Shown: one piece after another, positions 46,999 to 58,700 of the stretch
How positions within the stretch are numbered: the first letter of the stretch is position 1
Layout: the number at the start of each line of letters is the position of its first letter
DNA from: Bryum argenteum
Taxonomy: Eukaryota; Streptophyta; Bryopsida; Bryales; Bryaceae
DNA: 64,000 nucleotides
Assembly: GCA_037043015.1 (NCBI GenBank)
Contig: CM073330.1
Location: forward strand, 9,566,512-9,630,511
Direction of reading: 5' to 3'
The notes under the pieces: model-generated
Told to the model about the DNA's origin: nothing
Database searches by the model: none
The model's input: only the letters and a program-made list of their open reading frames with translations
Position numbers and translations under genes: made by a program

Positions 46999-48467
46999 TC
47001 AATTCTTTCCTAATTGTAATATAATATATTCACTACAAATATATATACATAGAATAAAAATAATCACAACATACCTTATAATTGTACCATATTTGGAGTA
47101 AATGGTGTCTACTATTTTCTTTCGTTTCTCAATGAAAGTACTATTTCTAAATTTTACTTTCATGGTTGAGAGTACATATGACATGAATGGTGTATCTAAC
47201 CCGAAAACAACATAAGTCACAACCATCATGGTATAAAGAGAGCCAATAGTTATTAATAAATAAGTTTCATGCTTCTTCAATATTGTACTCCACGCAGATC
47301 TTGCTATTGTACTCAATGTCAGAATACTCACAATTGAGTAAGCATTTGCAAACATGAATAGTGCTAAGAGAAGGAGCTCTGATGCAAGTGAAGTCTTTTT
47401 ACGAAGATTTTCCACATCAAGTCGCAAAGTTACTTCGCGCCTCTTCAGAGCAGAAATACATGTAACCAAGGCCATAATTGCAAAACCAAAAACACAGATA
47501 AAATCAACGTAACACATAAAAGCTGCTTTTGATTGTAACACAAAGTTTTTGCGAGCGTCATCTGTTGCTTCTACAGATATCTCTTACCCATGGGCGGTAG
47601 TCTCCAAGCTCCAAAAACTGCGGCTAGAATCAGGGTAGTTCCCACCATGATTGCATTCAAGAAAGATGTCAGCTTCATTCTTTCCTCTTCTAACCAACTT
47701 GTATCATAATTTTCCAGCAACTCTACCACATGCTCATGTCCATAATAGTGGGCGATATCCAAAATTGTATAGCCTTCAGACGTAGTGGCTCGCAAATTTA
47801 TGGGATCACAACTTTTGTAATCTCCTCGACAGATGGGTGGTTCAAGAAGGATTTTGAGAATTGGAATACTCCCTGCCCGTGCCGCATGATGGAGAGGTGT
47901 GAAGCGCCCGCACACCTGGCCTTCCTCATCTTCCTCACTCGTGGCTGTGATGAATTTGTCGGGGAGAATCCACGAACTTGTGACTAGTAGCCGAACCACT
48001 TCCTCACGATCTTTGTCTGCTTGCATACGACCATGTCCTGCTTCTTTATTGCTGAAACCTTCTTTCGCAAGCGATTCTTTTTCCGGAAGGAACCTCGGGA
48101 CAGCCAAGCGCGAGGAAGTGAAGCCGGAAGGGTCCTGGGCATCCTCACAGACTCCTTCTTCTTCACGATACTTCTCTTTTGCTCTCAAAGCGCCTTCAGC
48201 TGATTTCGCTAGCGGTGTTCTGCTCGGAGGGCACCCACGGACATCCAAATGCAGAGGGGTGAGGCCGAAACAGTCCTTGGCGTTCACAACATCCTGCGCC
48301 TCCTCAACAGGTCGGGTGCGCAGCGTCTCCAGGATGGATTTGACGCGAGAAACGTCTGCCGCCAGTACCGCCTTGTGGAGATCGGTTCGATCATAGTCGT
48401 CGGGGCAGTTGCGTTTCCCACCGGTCGCGGCAGCAGCTGTGCCAATCACCGGCGTGCTGGTCGCCAT
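46999..48467 (-). pseudogene. Ankyrin-repeat/PGG-type membrane protein, left copy, frameshifted
   Basis: From ATG 48467 (MATSTPVIGTAAAA) the protein follows the right copy closely through four ankyrin-like repeats to the PPMG that opens the membrane part. Near 47580 it lacks four bases present in the right copy, so it runs into TAG at 47571. The remaining membrane helices (CYVDFICVFGFAIMALVT; LLLLALFMFANAYSIVS; and others) stay open in another frame down to 46999. The cut site reads ATGGGTAAGAG, which looks like a splice donor, but I find no matching acceptor, and the right copy has no intron. It is either a pseudogene or makes a truncated soluble ankyrin protein of about 299 residues. Confidence 0.8.
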
Positions 48468-48789
48468 GACCTTCTGAGCTACGGACAACAATCCCCTCCA
48501 CCCGAATGCCGGGCCGGAATCGAGCAAGCGTTCTAAATGAATACTTCAACTAAAAAATGACGAGTTCACGACTGATGGGAATGGGGGCGGGGGGTGCGAG
48601 ACGAAGAGTGGAAAGATCCGTAGAGCGGAGCTGCAACAAACACACAACGCACTGCGACTAACTGAAGTACTACAAGCAAGATTATATCGATCGAGGGCGT
48701 TTGAGACACTGGTCTATGTGGTAGTTTATACAGCAGCATCACTCGAAAGGCTACAGACGGGCTGCAGAGACGGCCTCAACGCGTGCTAC

Positions 48790-49555
48790 AGTCTTTTTTT
48801 ACAGCGTGGCAATGTGAGCTAATTATCCTCACACTCCGTGGCTTAGTTTAACTAATAAGATTCTAGGCATATTCCGGTTTGATTCGGAACTTCATTATAT
48901 AGGTGACTAAAGTATCTTATTAGAAAATGTAGTAGCTTCAAATCATTGTTATAGAGTTACCTTGAAGAGAATTGTCTAAAATAGAACGAAAAATCAACAT
49001 GATAAATGAAATTCTAGACAAGAATGTACACGAAAATTACTCGTATGCTTTTGTCAATAATGTATATGATCTATGGTGGAAGAAATGTACAATTCTCTTG
49101 ACTTATTAAAAGAGTGCCTGGGATTAACCTCTAAAGGCCCGAGGGGTTTGACGAAAACTTAGATGTGTTATAAAGTATGAATTCCATACCTCTTATGATG
49201 TAGTGCTCCTAAAAGACCTTAAACCCTAAATTATATATATTTATACAGTTAAATTTCCTGAAATAGGTAAAAATTGTTCTATAATGATGAAAAAGAGTAA
49301 AACTTTGAAAACTAATATAAAACGTAGTTCCTATTATTAGTAACTAGAAATTGATATGATTGGCTAAAATCACATATTATATGATAAAATGGAGAGAGAG
49401 GCCACGAGTAATCTCTGAGAAACCTTATAGATTCCTAAAATAGTAAGTTTTCTTACACTAAGAAAACCTTACCCTGTTTGTGTTTGAAGGCTTATTGTAA
49501 ACAAGCTTTGAATCCAAATGAGGTTATATAAATTGTATGTGGTTCAGAACTCACA
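48790..49555. mobile_element. ~765-bp insertion present only in the left arm
   Basis: The right arm joins the flanking sequences (about 55895-55935) without this stretch. Part of it (about 49100-49330) is a diverged direct copy of 51040-51260, both with GAGGGGTTTGA and GGTTAAATTTCCT-like cores, so it belongs to a dispersed family. I could not define its ends or target duplication. Confidence 0.55.
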
Positions 49556-49804
49556 ATCACAACCCCCACTCTGTGCAAATGCATCTGCATTATAAACACC
49601 GATCGTGGCATTTGTGCTAATCTACCGACAGCATCAGTGACCGTCGGTACAGACGCTGTGGTACAGACGGGTTGCCAAACCCCGAGAACATCTAGGCGTA
49701 GGTCTGCGACTTTGTGAGCACAATCGACTCAGAGCATTGCACGTGTAAACGGAAACTACTACGAAAACACAACTACAGTGCGTCTACCTTCAGAAATTCC
49801 TTAA

Positions 49805-50165
49805 CCCTTAAACGCCCTTGGGGTCTAAAACGGGCAACCCAAAATTGGATCACAGCATCTTTTGGACTTGGGCATCATGAATAGTGCACTTTTCAAACTT
49901 GGGCACCATGAATGAACCAATCAATGATGAGCTTGCAACCTCCTACAAGGTTATGTACCACCCCAACCTACCTACCACAATCCTTTCAAACCATAAAATC
50001 ATACATACAAATTGTGATTTGAATTGTGAAATTTCACTTTTTGAATGCATCAGAGGAAGGTGACCAGTTTGACATCAAAATATAAGTGAAATGTTGAGAG
50101 AGTGAGAGCTACAGGGAAGATTCTGTTGGAATCATGCCCCTTGGGCTTGCTTGGGCGTTTAAGGG
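49805..50165 (+). mobile_element. piggyBac-like MITE, copy 1
   Basis: TTAA (49801-49804) CCCTTAAACGCCC ... GGGCGTTTAAGGG TTAA (50166-50169). It is 361 bp and non-coding. The inverted right arm shows the uninterrupted site at about 55655-55680 with a single TTAA (55666-55669). Confidence 0.9.
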
Positions 50166-50271
50166 TTAAAGTATCTCTTTGTAGCAGGCTACATCTCAAA
50201 ATTCGAGACCGACCATGAAATAGTTGCTAGGGTATCATTACTCCGTGATGCCAGCACTTGCATTTTGTTAA

Positions 50272-50634
50272 CCCTTAAAGGCGCCTGTCAGCCCCTCGAG
50301 GGGCTGTTTTCCAACAGAATCTTGCCTGTAGCTCTTTTGATTCCCAATTTTTCACTTATTTTTTTATATCATTCTGGTCACCTTTTGTGATGCATCAACA
50401 AAGTGAAATCCTACAATTCAAATCGCAATTTGTATGAGTGATTTGTGCTTTGAAAGGATTGTGGTAGGTAAGTTGGGATTGCACAAAACCTTGTAGGAGG
50501 TTGCAAACTCATCATTGATTGGTTCATTCATGCTGCCCAAGTTTAAAAAGTGCACTATTCATGTTGCCCAAGTCCAAAAGATGCTGAGATCCAATTTCGG
50601 GCTGCCCATTGAGGAGTGGAAGGACCTTTAAGGG
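50272..50634 (-). mobile_element. piggyBac-like MITE, copy 2, inverted
   Basis: TTAA at 50268-50271 and 50635-50638. It is 363 bp and matches copies 1 and 3 in opposite orientation, including a TTGTAGGAGGTTGCAA core. An exact 18-bp palindrome CAGCCCCTCGAGGGGCTG sits at 50289-50306. Confidence 0.88.
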
Positions 50635-50638
50635 TTAA

Positions 50639-51011
50639 CCCTTAAACGTCTAGCTATAGGGATTGGGGCAGCCTAAAATTGGATCATAGCATCTTTTGGA
50701 ATTTGGACTTGGGCGTCATGAATAGTGCAAATTTTGAACTTGGACATCATCAATGATTCAATCAGTGATGAGCTTGCAACCTCCTACAAGGTTATGTACA
50801 ACCCCAACCTACCTACCACAATCTTTTTAAAGCACAAAATCACTCAATCATACAAATTGTGATTTGAATTGTCAAATCTCACTTTTTCAATGCATCAGAA
50901 GAAGGTGACCAGTTTGACATCAAAATATAAGTGAAAAGTTGAGTACATTGAGAGGTACAGAGGAGATTTTGTTGGAACATGACCCCTTGGATCACCTTAG
51001 GCGTTGAAGGG
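50639..51011 (+). mobile_element. piggyBac-like MITE, copy 3
   Basis: It shares TTAA 50635-50638 with copy 2 and ends at TTAA 51012-51015. It is 373 bp, in the same orientation as copy 1. The back-to-back arrangement with one shared TTAA means one copy inserted exactly at the border of the other. Confidence 0.88.
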
Positions 51012-51544
51012 TTAATTTCATCTTATTATATGTAAGAATTTTCTTTAATCCTTGAGTTCATGGCCTGAGGGGTTTGAAGAAAAACCTAGAGTTGTTAAAA
51101 AAATAAGGATTCCATATTCCTTATGAAGTTATGATGTAGTACAAAGACCTTTAGTTAAATCATGTACTGGATCTATACGGTTAAATTTCCTAACATAAGT
51201 AATATTTGTTTTATAATTAATTTAAAAGAGTAAAATTTTGAAAATCAATATAACATGTAATTTCTGAATTGAATGTGATTCCCAACTCACCGAACTCCTA
51301 GAATCTTTTTATATCCGGGCACAACTCCTCAAAACTTTGGATGGACCATAAAATGGTTGATTGGGCTCTTAGGGGTTAGTTCTCTAGAGAAGGATGAGGA
51401 GAGAACAGGAATTTGTCAAGAGCAGGGAGAAATGATGGTAAGAACTTTGCTGTTTCTAAGTGGAATTTTCCAGCGGCTTTGTCACTCTATTTTGTTTTGA
51501 GAAGTGACCTTTCTAGAAGCCCGTAGCACATGCATGCTAAGGAC

Positions 51545-51857
51545 CACTGTATACTTGGGGCCGGATTGAGGGCTGGCCTGAGTTCTTCAAATTTCAACCA
51601 ATAGGGTGGCTCGATTCTTTCAAATCGGGCCCAATGGCTTTATACTAGGGCCCGACCGAAACTTCACTTTATCCTATGTGGCATCCTACGGGGCATTGTT
51701 TTGGCCCAAAATGTTCGGGCCCAAGTGATGCAATTGGGACAAGGTTTACCGTGGCCGAAAGTCCCCAACTTGGGCCCGAGCTCTAGCTGTTGAATCCGAC
51801 CTGCTCTCCGGCCGACCATAGCATATGTATAAAGTGGCCCTAAGTATGGTTTCAAGG
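51545..51857. mobile_element. ~300-bp GC-rich TIR element in the left arm
   Basis: Ends TATACTTGGGGCC (about 51550) and GGCCCTAAGTATG (about 51844-51856) are imperfect inverted repeats. In the right arm the two flanks (GCATGC and GGTTTCAAGGGTG on the matching strand, about 54005-54030) are joined directly, so this is an insertion. It is rich in GGGCCC and has no gene. The class is unresolved because the target duplication is unclear. Confidence 0.6.
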
Positions 51858-52830
51858 GTGATTGCTCGATCTGTTCTTGATGTGATGGTGTGGGAAGCTT
51901 TGACGTCTTCCTTTTGCTCAAACTGTTTGAACACTGCTGTGAGATTCAGAGTAGAATCATGTGTCTGATGAGCTCAAGATTCTTACCGAAGCAGCAGAGA
52001 CTAAAGACTTGGATAAAGTGCATGTCTAAAGAGCAACTTACATCACTTCAGGATCAGATTGCACTTTCATTATATGATTGGTGTCGGTCAGTGTTAGTAG
52101 ATTAGTGACTAGTTGGAGCAATGCTTAGTCTTATGTCCGCTCGACCCTTGCCCTGGACTTGTCCTATGAGGACTTGTATTGTCCACTTATGATTCTTGTA
52201 AAGTCAACCTCTTATTAAGGTTATCATAACTAATAAAGATTGTTAATTATACATCTTGCTTGTTTAATTGGTAATTATCCAATGGAGACTCCGAATGTGT
52301 GCTTAGATTAACGAACTGTTCTTTCATTGTGTCTTTCAAAGAGCATGTGGGTATACTTAACTTTGTTTTCAAGAGGACCTTAAATTTGGAGGTGATATTA
52401 TTGAATCAGAATGGTGACATAAACTAAGGTTATTTTATACATGTGCAAATGTAAGTTTTGACAATATGACATTAGGAATGATGCATCATAAGGAAATATG
52501 CAAGGTTCAGATCAAAACATGATTCGACATTCAACAATACTATCAAGAGTCATTCAATTAATGTGTAGATTGTTGCCCAAATTTTATCACTATATGAGAA
52601 GTGTAAACTCCTTACTTACAAACATGTGTAAAAAAATGTTCACTAATCCATTGACACATGTATATAAAAACACTCAATAATGAAATTCAGGTTTGAGATG
52701 TTCATGTGGGTTTTGTCTCTCAATTGACATCTGCCAAAAATCAACAAGACATGTTTCAAAAACACTCTACTTCATAGTTATTCCGGGAACACCATGAACT
52801 CAGACATGATTAACCGCTGCCTGCCTTATG
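51858..52830. other. Left arm near the duplication centre
   Basis: Low-GC DNA without a supportable gene. The stretch 52390-52640 pairs with 53745-53940 on the other arm. Confidence 0.5.
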
Positions 52831-53490
52831 TATCCATACTTCCAGAGGCTCCAAACGGGCCGATTCGGCTCTTGTCAGGACTGTGTTTTCTCACCTTTCG
52901 AAGCATGAATTTGAAACCATTTGCTTGGTTGCGGAGTTTTTCCATATGTTTCTGAAAAGATTTTTCATGTTTCAAAATTTCTCATTTTTTAGGAGATATT
53001 CATGCTCAAATTACGTTTGAAAATACTGTTAGGGTATGCTAAAATTTGCACAAAACTGTGGTATATGCTCATTTATTCACTTTTATTACCAAGATTGGCC
53101 TTTGTGATAAAATTCCATGTGAATACGCAAACACTTCTTTAGGTTTTATTGGTTGCAGGAGGGTAGAAATTGCATATAATATCCTTAACTTACCTAGGTA
53201 TAGTGTTTGAAGAGCCTCATACCAAATTGGACTTTTTGGCCCTCAAATCACTACTTAACCTTTTTACAACTGGCAAGAAAATTCTTTTTTTTCAACTTTG
53301 AACATTACAATTTCACAATTGTTATGGAATTTGAATCAAAATTTCAATATACATATACTTATACAAGTTAGTTACTAGATCCTACGGTTACATTCGTCAA
53401 AGTATATTGTAAAATGAGAATTCTCGCCTTACATTGAAAGAGGGTATATTTGAAAGTAAAGCATGCAAATAGTGCCTTTAAACTTTAGGG
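52830..53490 (+). repeat. Dispersed repeat, copy B of 4, at the duplication centre
   Basis: Homologous to 45430-45700 and to 54190-55070. It lies between the two arms. A TTTAAACTTTAGGG-type end near 53478 resembles the right end of the element at 54.19-55.07 kb. Confidence 0.55.
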
Positions 53491-54187
53491 TTGTAAATCC
53501 ATGTGAATGGGAATGACTCAAAAGTTCCATGAATATTGCACGATTCCCTTGAGCTTTGAATGAACTGCAATAAAATATTATGAAACTCTTGAGAACGACA
53601 AAGCTCCTCTTTCTTGGTAGTTGAGCATGTTCTTTTCGTGATAGGTTGAGCATTTACTTAACATGTCTTGGTAGGGTGAGATTGTCCCTACATGTCTTGG
53701 TAGAGGTAGTGAGGTATTCATATACATGTGTTAGTAAATTAGTGAACAATTTTTACATATGTTGTAAGCAAGGAGTTTACACTTTTCATACAGTGACAAA
53801 ATTTAGGCAACAATATACACATTGAATGAGTCTTAATAGTATTGCTAACAAATTATGTTTTGATCCTAAACTTACATATCTCTATATTGACCCTTGTTTT
53901 ATATCACCATTTTGATTCAGTAATATCACCTCCAAATTCTACAATATCTTGAGTCAATAAGAAAACGTCATGTCGAAGCTTTCCACACCATCACATCAAG
54001 AACAGAGCAATCACCCTTGAAACCAAAGCATGCATGTGCTACCGGCTTCTGGAAAGGTCACTTCCCAAAAGCGAAATAAATTGACAGAGCCTTTGGGAGA
54101 CTTCACTTAGAAAGAGCAAAGTTCTTACCATCATTTTTCCCTATGATGAATTCATGTTCTCTCCTCATCCTTCTCCGAAGATTTAAC

Positions 54188-55074
54188 CCCTAATGTCGAA
54201 AAAGCCCAAAACGGGTCATTGCAGAGATGGTCAGCCTCTTATTTACTATATTTAGCTTGTACGAGATTAAAAAATTTCGCAGATTGTGAAGTTTTTCCAA
54301 GTCTTTCCAAAAAGTCATTTCATGCTTCAAAATTCCTCATACTTTATGAGATATTCACGGTCAAAATTTGAAAACATTATTTGAAATTTGCCCAAAACTG
54401 CCCAAATTACGGTACCTATGTGCTCCTTAATTCTCAAAATCTGCCCAAAACTCCCCAAACTTGCATTAGATGCTCCTTAATTCTTAAAATCTGCCCAAAA
54501 TAAATAGGATCAAAGAAAAGTCAAATATTCACTAAAATTTGAGATTTTACTTTTTTTCAAGTTTTGATTTTTAAAAGTTAAGGTTTTAAGGCATGATATC
54601 ACCGTTTAGATCTTTCATACAATTATTCTTTGCATGCCACTAGTATCATTAGAGAGGGGCCTTTGAAGTTGAATTTCACCATAATTATCTCCATGTGAAA
54701 AATCAAGCATTTCTTTAGGTTTTATAGGTCGCATGAGGGTAAAAATTGCATAGGCATGTTCCTAACTCATCAATGAACAAGAATTTAAAGAGCTACAGTG
54801 TAAATTTACTCTTAAAATTGGTTTTTGGGCTCACAAAAAACTTCAAACTTCAAACAATGGAAGGAAAAAAATTTTCAACTTCGAATCATACGATCTCACA
54901 ACTGGTAAGGAATTTGAAACTAAGTTTTGGTACACACCTACATGGACAAGTTAGTTATAAGATCTTTCAGTTGCATACTAGAGATTATGTCAAAAGTTAA
55001 AACTTTTCGTCTCGCATTGAAAAAAGGTAGTTTTGAGGAGTTTTGGCAGTTCAATGGGGCTTTCAACTTTAGGG
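54188..55074 (+). mobile_element. Dispersed repeat, copy C, probable TTAA element
   Basis: The left end is TTTAACCCCTAATGTCG (54183) and the right end ACTTTAGGGGTAAAA (about 55066). The ends resemble worn TTAA/CCCCTAAA termini. About 890 bp, not coding. Confidence 0.5.
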
Positions 55075-55514
55075 GTAAAAGAAAACTCTTACATGAGAGA
55101 TTCACATGGATTTAGCACATTACTTCGTCCTGGCATCACGGAGTAATGATCCCCTACTAGCAACTATTTTATGGTCGAATTCGCATTTTAAGATGTAAGG
55201 TAGGAGTCGTGAAAACCGTCCAGCCCCAAAAACCGCACAGTAGGTTTATGGGTAGGGTCTGTAAAACCGTCCGTTCATGGTAAACTGACAGGTTTTGGGA
55301 ACTATCCACTAATTTTAGCTCCCACCATGCATGCTGAACGATTTTAGACAACTCCTATGTCAGTTCCTGAACCTATTTTAATTCATTTTGGGACATTCAA
55401 TCCATAGTTTTCGGAATACAACCTTGCAAAAAAGCCAGCACTCTATGTCCGGGTAGTGGGACTCCTAAGACTCGAGATTCAAAAATTCATAGGAAATTAT
55501 AGGATTACTCAAAA

Positions 55515-55535
55515 AATGTTTTTTTTTTTTTTTTG
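55515..55535. repeat. Poly(T) tract
   Basis: A run of about 16 T within the right arm. Confidence 0.9.
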
Positions 55536-56229
55536 GGATGGATTTGCACTAGCTTTGCAGACTATGGAAAAATAATTAAAATTTTACACCACTATTCCAA
55601 GTATGCAAAGCTGAAATTCAGAGGGTTTTCACCACTCCTACCTTACCCTGCTACAAAGAGATACTTTAAGGAATTTCTGACGGTAGACGCACTGTAGTTG
55701 TGTTTTCGCAGTAGTTTCAGTTTACACGTGCAATGCTCTGAGTCGATTGTGCTCACAAAGTCGCAGACCTACGCTTAGATGTTCTCGGTGTTTGGCAACG
55801 CGTCTGTACCATCGCACTGCTCCGACGGTCACCGAAGCTTAGTTGCTGTCGGTAAATTAGCATACACGCCATCGCTGTGTGTTCAATACAGACTTTTTTG
55901 TCCGGAGTGGGGATTGTGCTGTGTGACACGTTGAAGCCGTGTCTGCAGCCCATCTGTAGCCTATTAAGTGATGCTGCTGTATAAACTACCACATAGACCA
56001 GTGTCTCAAACGCCCTCGATCGATATAAGCTTGTAGTACTTCAGTTAGTCGCAGTGCGTTGTGTGTTTGTTGCAACTCCGCTCTCCGGATCTTTCCACTC
56101 TTCGTCTCGCACCCCACCCCCCCTCCCATCAGTCGTCAATCTTGAGTTGAAGGTCGCACTTTTGATCGCTTTCTCTCTTTTGGCGCGGCCCTTCGCTGGA
56201 GGAGATAGCTGTCCGTATCTCAGAAGGTC

Positions 56230-57711
56230 ATGGCGACCAGTACGTCTTCGGGGGAAATAAAGCCAGTGTTAGGCCCAACTGCTGCCGGGATCGGTGAGAA
56301 TCGTAGCTGCCCCGACGACTATGATAGAACCGATCTCCACAAGGCGGTACTGGCGGCAGACGTTTCTCGCGTCAAATCCATTCTTGAGACGCTGCGCACT
56401 CGACCTGTTGAGAAGGCGCAGGATGTTGTGAACGCCAAGGACTGTTTCGGCCTCACTCCTCTGCATTTGGCTGTCCGTGGGTGCCCTCCGAGCAGAACAC
56501 CGCTCGCGAAATCAGTTGAAGGCGCTGGGAGAGCAAAAGAGAAGTATCGTGAAGAAGAAGGAGTCTGTGAGGATGCCCAGGACCCTTCCGGCTTCACTTC
56601 CTCGAGCTTGGCTGTCCCGAGGTTCCTTCAGCGAGAAGAATCGCTTGCGAAAGAAGGTTTCAGCAATGAAGAAGCAGGACATGGTCGTATGCAAGCAGAC
56701 AAAGACCGTGAGGAAGTGGTTCGGCTTCTAGTCACAAGTTCGTGGATTCTCCCCGACAAATTTATCACAGCCACGAGTGAGAAAGATGAGGAAGGCCAGT
56801 GGTGCGATCGCTTCACACCCCTCCATCATGCGGCACGGGCAGGGAGTATTCCAATTCTTAAACTCCTTCTTGAACCACCCATCTGTCGAGGAGATTACAA
56901 AAGTTGTGATCCCATAAATTTGCGAGCCACGACGTGGAAGGGCTATACAGTTTTGGATTTGGCCCACTATTATGGACATGAGCATGTGGTAGAGTTGCTG
57001 GAAAATTATGATACAAGTTGGTTAGAAGAGGAAAGAATGAAGCTGACATCTTTCTTGAATGCAATCATGGTGGGAAGTACCCTCCTTCTAGCCGCAGTTT
57101 TTGGAGCTTTGAGACTACCTCCCATGGGAGTCCAAGAGATATCTGGTGGAGCAACCGATGACGCTCGCAAGATTTTTGTGTTACAATCAATGGCAGCTTA
57201 TGTGTGTTACTTTCAGTTTAACTTTGTTTGTGCTACTGCAATTACGGCCTTGGTTACATGTATATCAGCTCTAAAGAGGCGTGAAGTAACGTTGCGACTT
57301 CATGTGCAAACTCTTCGGAATAAGGCTTCACGTGCATCACTGCTCCTTCTCTTAGCACTATTCTTTTTTGTGAATGCTTATTCAACTGTTAGTACACTAG
57401 TGTTGATTACAATAGCAAGATCCGCGTGGAGTACAATACAGAAGTATAAAACCTATATATTAGTAACCAATAATTCTCTTTATACCATGTTAGTTGTGAC
57501 TTATGTTATTTTTGAGTTAGATGCACCATTCATGTCAGATGTAGTCTCAACCTTAAAGAAACGTTTTAGAAATGATACTTCCACTAAGAATGAAGGGAAA
57601 ATAGTAGATACCAATCACCCCAAATATATGATTATTGCAAGCTTTGGTGTATTTATTGCTATTGTATCTCTGTACATAATTAATGTATATGCTGCATTTG
57701 GGATAGTATAG
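56230..57711 (+). CDS. Ankyrin-repeat/PGG-type membrane protein, intact right copy
   Basis: Single exon, 493 residues, starting MATSTSSGEIK. Ankyrin-like units include DRTDLHKAVLAADVSRV (about 32), FGLTPLHLAVRG (about 73), FTPLHHAARAGSIPILKLLL (about 194) and YTVLDLAHYYGHEHVVELL (about 238). A long charged insert separates the second and third. The C-terminal half has about five hydrophobic helices (about 271-293, 318-343, 363-390, 415-432 and 468-490). The first ends in LRLPPMG, which resembles the PGG motif of plant ankyrin/PGG proteins (ACD6 type), known for roles in defence and cell-death signalling at membranes; the role here is inferred only from that family. It lies head to head with the frameshifted left copy. 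The copies agree closely over the ankyrin part and diverge more in the membrane part. Confidence 0.9.
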   Translation: MATSTSSGEIKPVLGPTAAGIGENRSCPDDYDRTDLHKAVLAADVSRVKSILETLRTRPVEKAQDVVNAKDCFGLTPLHLAVRGCPPSRTPLAKSVEGAGRAKEKYREEEGVCEDAQDPSGFTSSSLAVPRFLQREESLAKEGFSNEEAGHGRMQADKDREEVVRLLVTSSWILPDKFITATSEKDEEGQWCDRFTPLHHAARAGSIPILKLLLEPPICRGDYKSCDPINLRATTWKGYTVLDLAHYYGHEHVVELLENYDTSWLEEERMKLTSFLNAIMVGSTLLLAAVFGALRLPPMGVQEISGGATDDARKIFVLQSMAAYVCYFQFNFVCATAITALVTCISALKRREVTLRLHVQTLRNKASRASLLLLLALFFFVNAYSTVSTLVLITIARSAWSTIQKYKTYILVTNNSLYTMLVVTYVIFELDAPFMSDVVSTLKKRFRNDTSTKNEGKIVDTNHPKYMIIASFGVFIAIVSLYIINVYAAFGIV

Positions 57712-57929
57712 GACTTTGATTCTGTTGAGGAGAGAGTACACTCAGTACAGTATTCATAGTTGTAGGATATGTTGGTAATGATAAACTTTTAGGAAATGAT
57801 CTCAGATACAGTATGTAGCTTGAGTACTAGACTGCGTAATACACATATCTACAGAAAGTTGTCATGATTGTAGAAAATGGTGTAATAAATATCATATTTA
57901 TGATCAAATGTCTTACGCCTCTATTCCAA

Positions 57930-58230
57930 AAATGCAAGGGGGGTATCCTTTGGCGCATTCCAGATTCCTTGTCAGCAGGGCGAGTTCCTGGAGGGGTAGG
58001 GCAGTTGACTTGGAGGCAAGGCGGATTCCTCCGTGCCTTGGAGAAACCCGCCTTTCTCATTAGTAAGTACCTACCTTGTGATCAATGACACGTGGCTGAG
58101 TTTTCACCTAAATCCTTTCCATGTCGTCGTTTTTATACCTCGACTGAAAATCAACAGCCCTTTGACCACATCATAGGGGCGGAATCTCAATCGAGCGGGC
58201 TAGGCGGGCAGCGTGCCACGGTTGACAACC
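57930..58230. other. Intergenic beyond the right arm
   Basis: About 300 bp with moderately higher GC (AAGGGGGGTATCCTTTGG and similar). No gene is recognised. Confidence 0.4.
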
Positions 58231-58700
58231 TTGGTTCAGTTTTGAACACCTTTTGATTTACTAGATTTAGATTGCATGACTTCAAACATTTCGCATGTTG
58301 TAGAGTTTTCTTGTACTTTTTCGGAAAGACCATTTGTGTTTTAAAAACTCTAGTACTTTAGGAAATACATTGGGGCATGTTGAAAATTTCCCAAAATTGT
58401 CGTATATGCTTAGTTAATCTCAAACTGAGTTAATCTCTAACTAAGTTTGCCGAATATTGATTAGATCGCTGAAGTTTTAGAGTTTCACCAAAAATTGAGA
58501 TTTTACCTTTTTTATGAAGTTTTGTGTTTTTGTACATGTAGAAAAGGTACCAAGGTATGATCTCACCATCCCAATTTTCAGTCCAAGAATTTTTCATCAA
58601 ATGCCTTGGCAAAGACTGGCCTTTGTACTTAAATTTTAACATAGTTACCTCCATGTGAATTATCAAAAATTTGGTTGGGTTTTGTGAGTCGTATGAGGGT
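58230..58700 (+). repeat. Dispersed repeat, copy D of 4
   Basis: It shares the TGTAGAGTTTTCTTGTA and GTCGTATGAGGGTAAAAA cores with copies A to C. The latter core also occurs near 54730. Confidence 0.6.

Larger units (their letters stand above)
46580..57930. repeat. Large imperfect inverted duplication
   Basis: The left arm (46.58-52.65 kb) and right arm (53.74-57.93 kb) are inverted copies around a centre near 53.2 kb. Matching points include the ankyrin genes, 48550-48790 with 55930-56130, 49600-49800 with 55675-55820, 50215-50260 with 55135-55160, 51380-51540 with 54010-54170, 52390-52640 with 53745-53940, and the outer flanks at 46590-46740 with 57790-57925. Several insertions are present in one arm only, including about 180 bp at 46745-46925. 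Confidence 0.85.

Noticed and set aside
47571-47600. Splice donor in the left ankyrin gene (ATGGGTAAGAG)
   Set aside because: The intact right copy has no intron there, no acceptor is found nearby, and a 4-base deletion explains the change.
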